Positions 5,421 to 8,374 of a stretch of DNA of 8,374 nucleotides are shown here, piece by piece. The translations under genes and the position numbers were made by a program. Below the pieces are notes generated by a model. That model did not search any database. It had not been told where the DNA came from and saw nothing but the letters and a program-made list of their open reading frames with translations. The stretch comes from CAYYAU01 sp964469765 [NCBI: uncultured Clostridia bacterium] (GTDB taxonomy: Bacteria > UBA6262 > WVXT01 > CAYYAU01). Location of the stretch: the NCBI GenBank assembly GCA_964469765.1, contig CAYYAU010000043.1, positions 1 through 8,374 of the forward strand, read 5' to 3'. The first letter of the stretch is position 1. Every line of letters starts with the position of its first letter.

Positions 5421-7439
5421 ATGGCAAACTTAAAAGAATTATCTAAACAACCAGAACGGCTTACAGGGGGGCATCGCTTATGTGCAGGATGTGGTGCATC
5501 CATAGCAGTAAGAATGATTCTTCATGCAACAGACAAACCTATTGTTGCTTCCACCGCAACAGGATGTTTAGAGGTAGCAACAACAATCTATCCCTATACT
5601 GCATGGAATATCCCTTGGATACACAATGCATTTGAGAATACAGCAGCAACGATAAGTGGGGTTGAGACAGCATATAGAGCATTAAAGAAAAAAGGAAAAA
5701 TTAAAGAGGATATAAGGTTTATTGCATTTGGGGGGGATGGAGGGACTTATGATATTGGGCTTCAGTCTCTTTCAGGGATGTTAGAAAGAAGACACAAATG
5801 TGTGTATGTATGCTATGATAATGGTGCTTATATGAATTGTATTAGTACTTCTTCGGTTATATTCACCAAAAGAGGCCCTAAGAAAATTACAGATGTGCTT
5901 GTTGGGGAAGAAGTGTATGCATTTGACCTGAAAACCTATCAGTTAGTTACAAAGAAATGTACAGGGATATATAATAATGGGATGAAAGAAATCTTTAGAT
6001 TAAAAACAAGATACCATACCATTGAAGCAACAGATAATCATCCATTCCTGGTTTTAAAAAGAAACGGAAGAGGAAAAAAGAACACCCTTATTTGGAAAAC
6101 ACTTTCTGAGATTAAACCTGGAGATGAGGTTGTTGTATTAAAGAATATAAATCCAGGCAAATCATATAATTTTGAATTTAACCCTGTAAAAAAAGGTGAT
6201 TATAAAGTAAACAAATTAAATGAAGTAGATCTTCCTCACCAGTCAAATCCTGATTTAATGAAATATTTAGGACTGTTTGTTGGAGACGGCTGGACAAGAG
6301 AACAAAAAGGAGAAATAGGCTTTGCTCTGCCTGAGAATTCAGAAGAAAGGAGAGTTTTTCTTGACCTTCATTCGAAGATATTTGGAGGTTCTGTAAGAAC
6401 AGATAGTATGTATGTTTATGTCAATTCAGTAAATATAGCACGGTTTCTCAATTCTTTATATTTTGGAAATGGAGCAAAACACAAAACAATTCCAGGATGG
6501 GTATTTACTTTACCAAAAGAAGAAAAAGAGGCGTTTGTAGAAGGGTTGTTGTTATCTGATGGATATAGATTTGGAAATAGATTTAGATATGTATCAGCAA
6601 GTAAAGAACTGATTAGTTCATTAAAATTATTACTTCAGACAATGGAATATAGAGTTGGTAAAATTCATTTCCAAACTAAGAAAAAAGGAAAAAATGTTGT
6701 ACAAAGGAAACTACTTAAAGATTCAACATATGGATATATCTGTTTTAGTAAGAAAAAAAGAAAAAATGTTACCAAATACCTTTCACAATCTAAATATGCT
6801 AACTTCTTAGTAGGGAACAAGTTTTTTGAAATGGAAAAAGTAATAAGTGTAGAACCAATAGGAAAAGGTCCAACATTAGATTTAAGAGTGGAAGATGAAC
6901 ACAATTTTATTGCAGATGGTATTGTTGTTCATAACACTGGAATTCAACGGTCAGGAAGCACCCCTTTTGGAGCAAATACAACCACATCCCCTGTGGGAAA
7001 AATAAAACAAGGAAAAGAACATTTTAGAAAAGATCTTTTAGGAATTGTAGCTGCACATAATATTCCTTATGCTGCTCAGGCGACTATTGCCAGTTGGAAT
7101 GATTTAATAACAAAAGCACAGAAAGCATTTGAAGCTGATGGACCTGCATTTATAAATGTGTTAAGTCCTTGTTTGAGAGGATGGAGGTTTCCACAGGATC
7201 AGGCAGTTACTATTGCAAAACTTGCGGTTGAAACAGGTATATGGCCATTAATTGAAGTGGTTAATGGAAAATGGAAGATTACCTATAAACCAAAACAGAG
7301 AAAGCCTGTTATAGAATGGTTTAAAGCCCAAGGTAGATTTAAACATTTGTTAAAACCAGAAAACCACCATATAGTAGAGAAGATTCAACAACATATAGAT
7401 GAAGAGTGGAAACGACTAGAAAAACTTGAAAGTTTATAA
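5421..7439 (+). CDS. porB: Pyruvate (2-oxoacid):ferredoxin oxidoreductase, beta subunit precursor containing an intein
   Basis: PorB binds the TPP diphosphate and Mg and holds a 4Fe-4S cluster that takes electrons from the substrate. The 672-residue precursor is about twice the usual size. Residues 1-139 and 506-672 join into a normal 306-residue PorB, and residues 140-505 are an intein. The N-extein has LCAGCGAS with cluster cysteines C21 and C24, a third at C49 (TGCLEV), and the TPP/Mg motif [10 protein letters not shown] with GDG at 105-107. That motif ends at YDNGAYMN (132-139), right at the splice point. The C-extein starts [13 protein letters not shown] and supplies the fourth expected cluster cysteine, C584 (SPCLRGW), so both cofactor sites need both halves joined. 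The ATG at 5421 follows AAAGGAG. No stop or frameshift interrupts the frame. No shift in base composition between intein and exteins is obvious by eye. The DUF4139 gene follows after 20 bases. Confidence 0.96.
   Translation: MANLKELSKQPERLTGGHRLCAGCGASIAVRMILHATDKPIVASTATGCLEVATTIYPYTAWNIPWIHNAFENTAATISGVETAYRALKKKGKIKEDIRFIAFGGDGGTYDIGLQSLSGMLERRHKCVYVCYDNGAYMNCISTSSVIFTKRGPKKITDVLVGEEVYAFDLKTYQLVTKKCTGIYNNGMKEIFRLKTRYHTIEATDNHPFLVLKRNGRGKKNTLIWKTLSEIKPGDEVVVLKNINPGKSYNFEFNPVKKGDYKVNKLNEVDLPHQSNPDLMKYLGLFVGDGWTREQKGEIGFALPENSEERRVFLDLHSKIFGGSVRTDSMYVYVNSVNIARFLNSLYFGNGAKHKTIPGWVFTLPKEEKEAFVEGLLLSDGYRFGNRFRYVSASKELISSLKLLLQTMEYRVGKIHFQTKKKGKNVVQRKLLKDSTYGYICFSKKKRKNVTKYLSQSKYANFLVGNKFFEMEKVISVEPIGKGPTLDLRVEDEHNFIADGIVVHNTGIQRSGSTPFGANTTTSPVGKIKQGKEHFRKDLLGIVAAHNIPYAAQATIASWNDLITKAQKAFEADGPAFINVLSPCLRGWRFPQDQAVTIAKLAVETGIWPLIEVVNGKWKITYKPKQRKPVIEWFKAQGRFKHLLKPENHHIVEKIQQHIDEEWKRLEKLESL
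5838..6935 (+). mobile_element. Intein with LAGLIDADG homing endonuclease, inserted in PorB
   Basis: This in-frame 366-residue (1098-base) intein should cut itself out of PorB and ligate the flanks. Intein numbering follows. Block A: Cys1 with [29 protein letters not shown]. Block B: TDNH at 65-68, the TxxH motif. Block [14 protein letters not shown], first LAGLIDADG helix, acidic residue D150. Block [11 protein letters not shown] with K216. Block [12 protein letters not shown], second helix, acidic residue D241. Block [16 protein letters not shown] with H355. Block G: GIVVHN, with H365 and terminal N366. The residue after it is Thr. This is a class 1 Cys1/Asn/+Thr arrangement, and every key splicing residue is present. 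Both endonuclease acidic residues are kept, so it may still be able to home into intein-free porB. A basic stretch (279-310, rich in Lys) could contact DNA. The boundary is supported by family continuity: removing it restores YMNTGIQRS. Confidence 0.95.
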
Positions 7440-7459
7440 GGAAAGGAGAGCAAAGATTA

Positions 7460-8374
7460 ATGAAAAAAATTATTATATTTTTTATAATTTTACTTATAGC
7501 ACAGACTACCTTTGCGGTAGATAAAAAAGTTTCTCTTACAATCTATAACCAAAACTTTGCGCTGGTAAGAGAAACAAGAAAAATAAATCTATCAGAAGGG
7601 GAGAATAACATTAAATTCACAGATATAGCAAATAGAATAGAACCAACATCTATATACTTAAAATCACTAACTGCTCCATATAAATTTACTGTTTTAGAGC
7701 AAAAATACAAATATGATTTTGCAAATACAGAAAGACTTCTTCAGCAATTTATAAATAAAAGAATTAAAGTAACTACAACCTCAAGAACCTATGAAGGCAC
7801 ATTGTTAAGTTTCAATTCAAATAATATCGTTTTGTTTTTAGGAAAAGAGACCGTATCAATAGAAAGAAAAAACAATGTAAGGGAAATTCTATTCCCAGAA
7901 CTACCAAATGGATTAATTATAAAACCAACCCTTGTATGGACTATTTTAAACAAACAGCCTGGAGAGCACCTTTTAGAATTTACCTATTTAACAGAAGGAA
8001 TAAATTGGGATGCAAATTATGTTGGCATATTAAGTAAAAATGAAAAAAACATTGATTTAGAAGCGTGGGTTACAATAGATAACAAAACTGGCATAGAGTA
8101 TAACAATGCAAGCATAAAACTTATTGCTGGAGATATACACCGCACTAAAATAGGAAGTTTGCCCAGATATACTAAATCTCTTACTTTAGCACAAGAAACA
8201 AAACCTCAGTTTAAAGAAGAAGAATTCTTTGAACACCATTTGTATACATTGGAAAGAAAAACCACACTAAACAATAACAGTCAAACTCAAATCTCATTAT
8301 TAAATGTGAATGTAGTTCCGGTTGAAAAGCTATTTATTTTTGATGCAGGTAGAGAAAGAAACGTAAAGAATAAG
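7460..8374 (+). CDS. DUF4139 domain-containing secreted protein, partial (C-terminus outside window)
   Basis: The frame is open from ATG 7460 to the window end (305 codons, no stop). A signal peptide is clear: MKKIIIFFIILLIAQTTFA, with a likely cut after residue 19, so the protein is exported. The mature part begins VSLTIYNQNFALVRETRKINL and continues FTDIANRIEPTSIYLKS, then a conserved FPELPNGLIIKPTLVW stretch, FTYLTEGINWDANYVG, and WVTIDNKTGIEYNNASIKLIAGD. This is the pattern of DUF4139 proteins, which are mostly beta-stranded exported proteins of unknown function. No catalytic residues can be named. AAAGGAG at 7442-7448 lies 11 bases upstream of the ATG, and only 20 bases separate it from porB, so it is probably read from the same transcript. 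Nothing links it biochemically to the POR enzyme. The family call is from the motif pattern only. Confidence 0.8.
   Translation, partial: MKKIIIFFIILLIAQTTFAVDKKVSLTIYNQNFALVRETRKINLSEGENNIKFTDIANRIEPTSIYLKSLTAPYKFTVLEQKYKYDFANTERLLQQFINKRIKVTTTSRTYEGTLLSFNSNNIVLFLGKETVSIERKNNVREILFPELPNGLIIKPTLVWTILNKQPGEHLLEFTYLTEGINWDANYVGILSKNEKNIDLEAWVTIDNKTGIEYNNASIKLIAGDIHRTKIGSLPRYTKSLTLAQETKPQFKEEEFFEHHLYTLERKTTLNNNSQTQISLLNVNVVPVEKLFIFDAGRERNVKNK

Noticed and set aside
5838-6935. Reading the porB insert as a gene fusion, frameshift artefact or group I/II intron
   Set aside because: The frame is open throughout, all intein splicing blocks are present with exact Cys and HN/T boundaries, and the insert is protein-coding in the same frame as PorB.

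Overview
The window is AT-rich bacterial DNA, densely packed with genes that have Shine-Dalgarno sites, from what looks like an anaerobe. The anaerobe call rests on a complete four-subunit, oxygen-sensitive 2-oxoacid:ferredoxin oxidoreductase (POR). The bacterial call rests on a bacterial-type MetK, a consensus sigma70-type promoter and a DUF1844 protein. AhcY is of the short archaeal/Thermotoga-like type. I cannot name the organism; an uncultured candidate-phylum bacterium is plausible, but that is inference.

Layout: at the left edge a DUF1844 gene (partial, minus strand) is divergent from everything else. A 307-base intergenic region follows, holding a strong promoter (TTGACA, 17 bases, TAGAAT) and a small palindrome. 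Then come, all on the plus strand, metK (612-1778), ahcY (1789-3042), porG/porC gamma (3079-3651), porD delta (3699-3974), an inverted heptamer-repeat element (3973-4054), porA alpha (4069-5259), a 161-base gap, porB beta (5421-7439) and a secreted DUF4139 protein that runs off the right edge (7460 onward).

MetK makes S-adenosylmethionine, and AhcY removes the S-adenosylhomocysteine that methyltransferases leave behind, so the first two genes form a SAM-cycle pair. The next four encode the POR subunits: PorA and PorB form the thiamine pyrophosphate (TPP) core, PorD is a two-cluster ferredoxin-like subunit, and PorG completes the complex. The order gamma-delta-alpha-beta is the classic one for heterotetrameric enzymes.

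The striking feature is that porB is interrupted in frame by a full-size intein of 366 residues (5838-6935) carrying a two-motif LAGLIDADG homing endonuclease. It sits between the Asn and Thr of the conserved YMN/TG sequence, in the TPP/Mg-binding site, so PorB should be inactive until the intein splices out. The second unusual item is the imperfect inverted repeat built from heptamers inside the por operon, between porD and porA.
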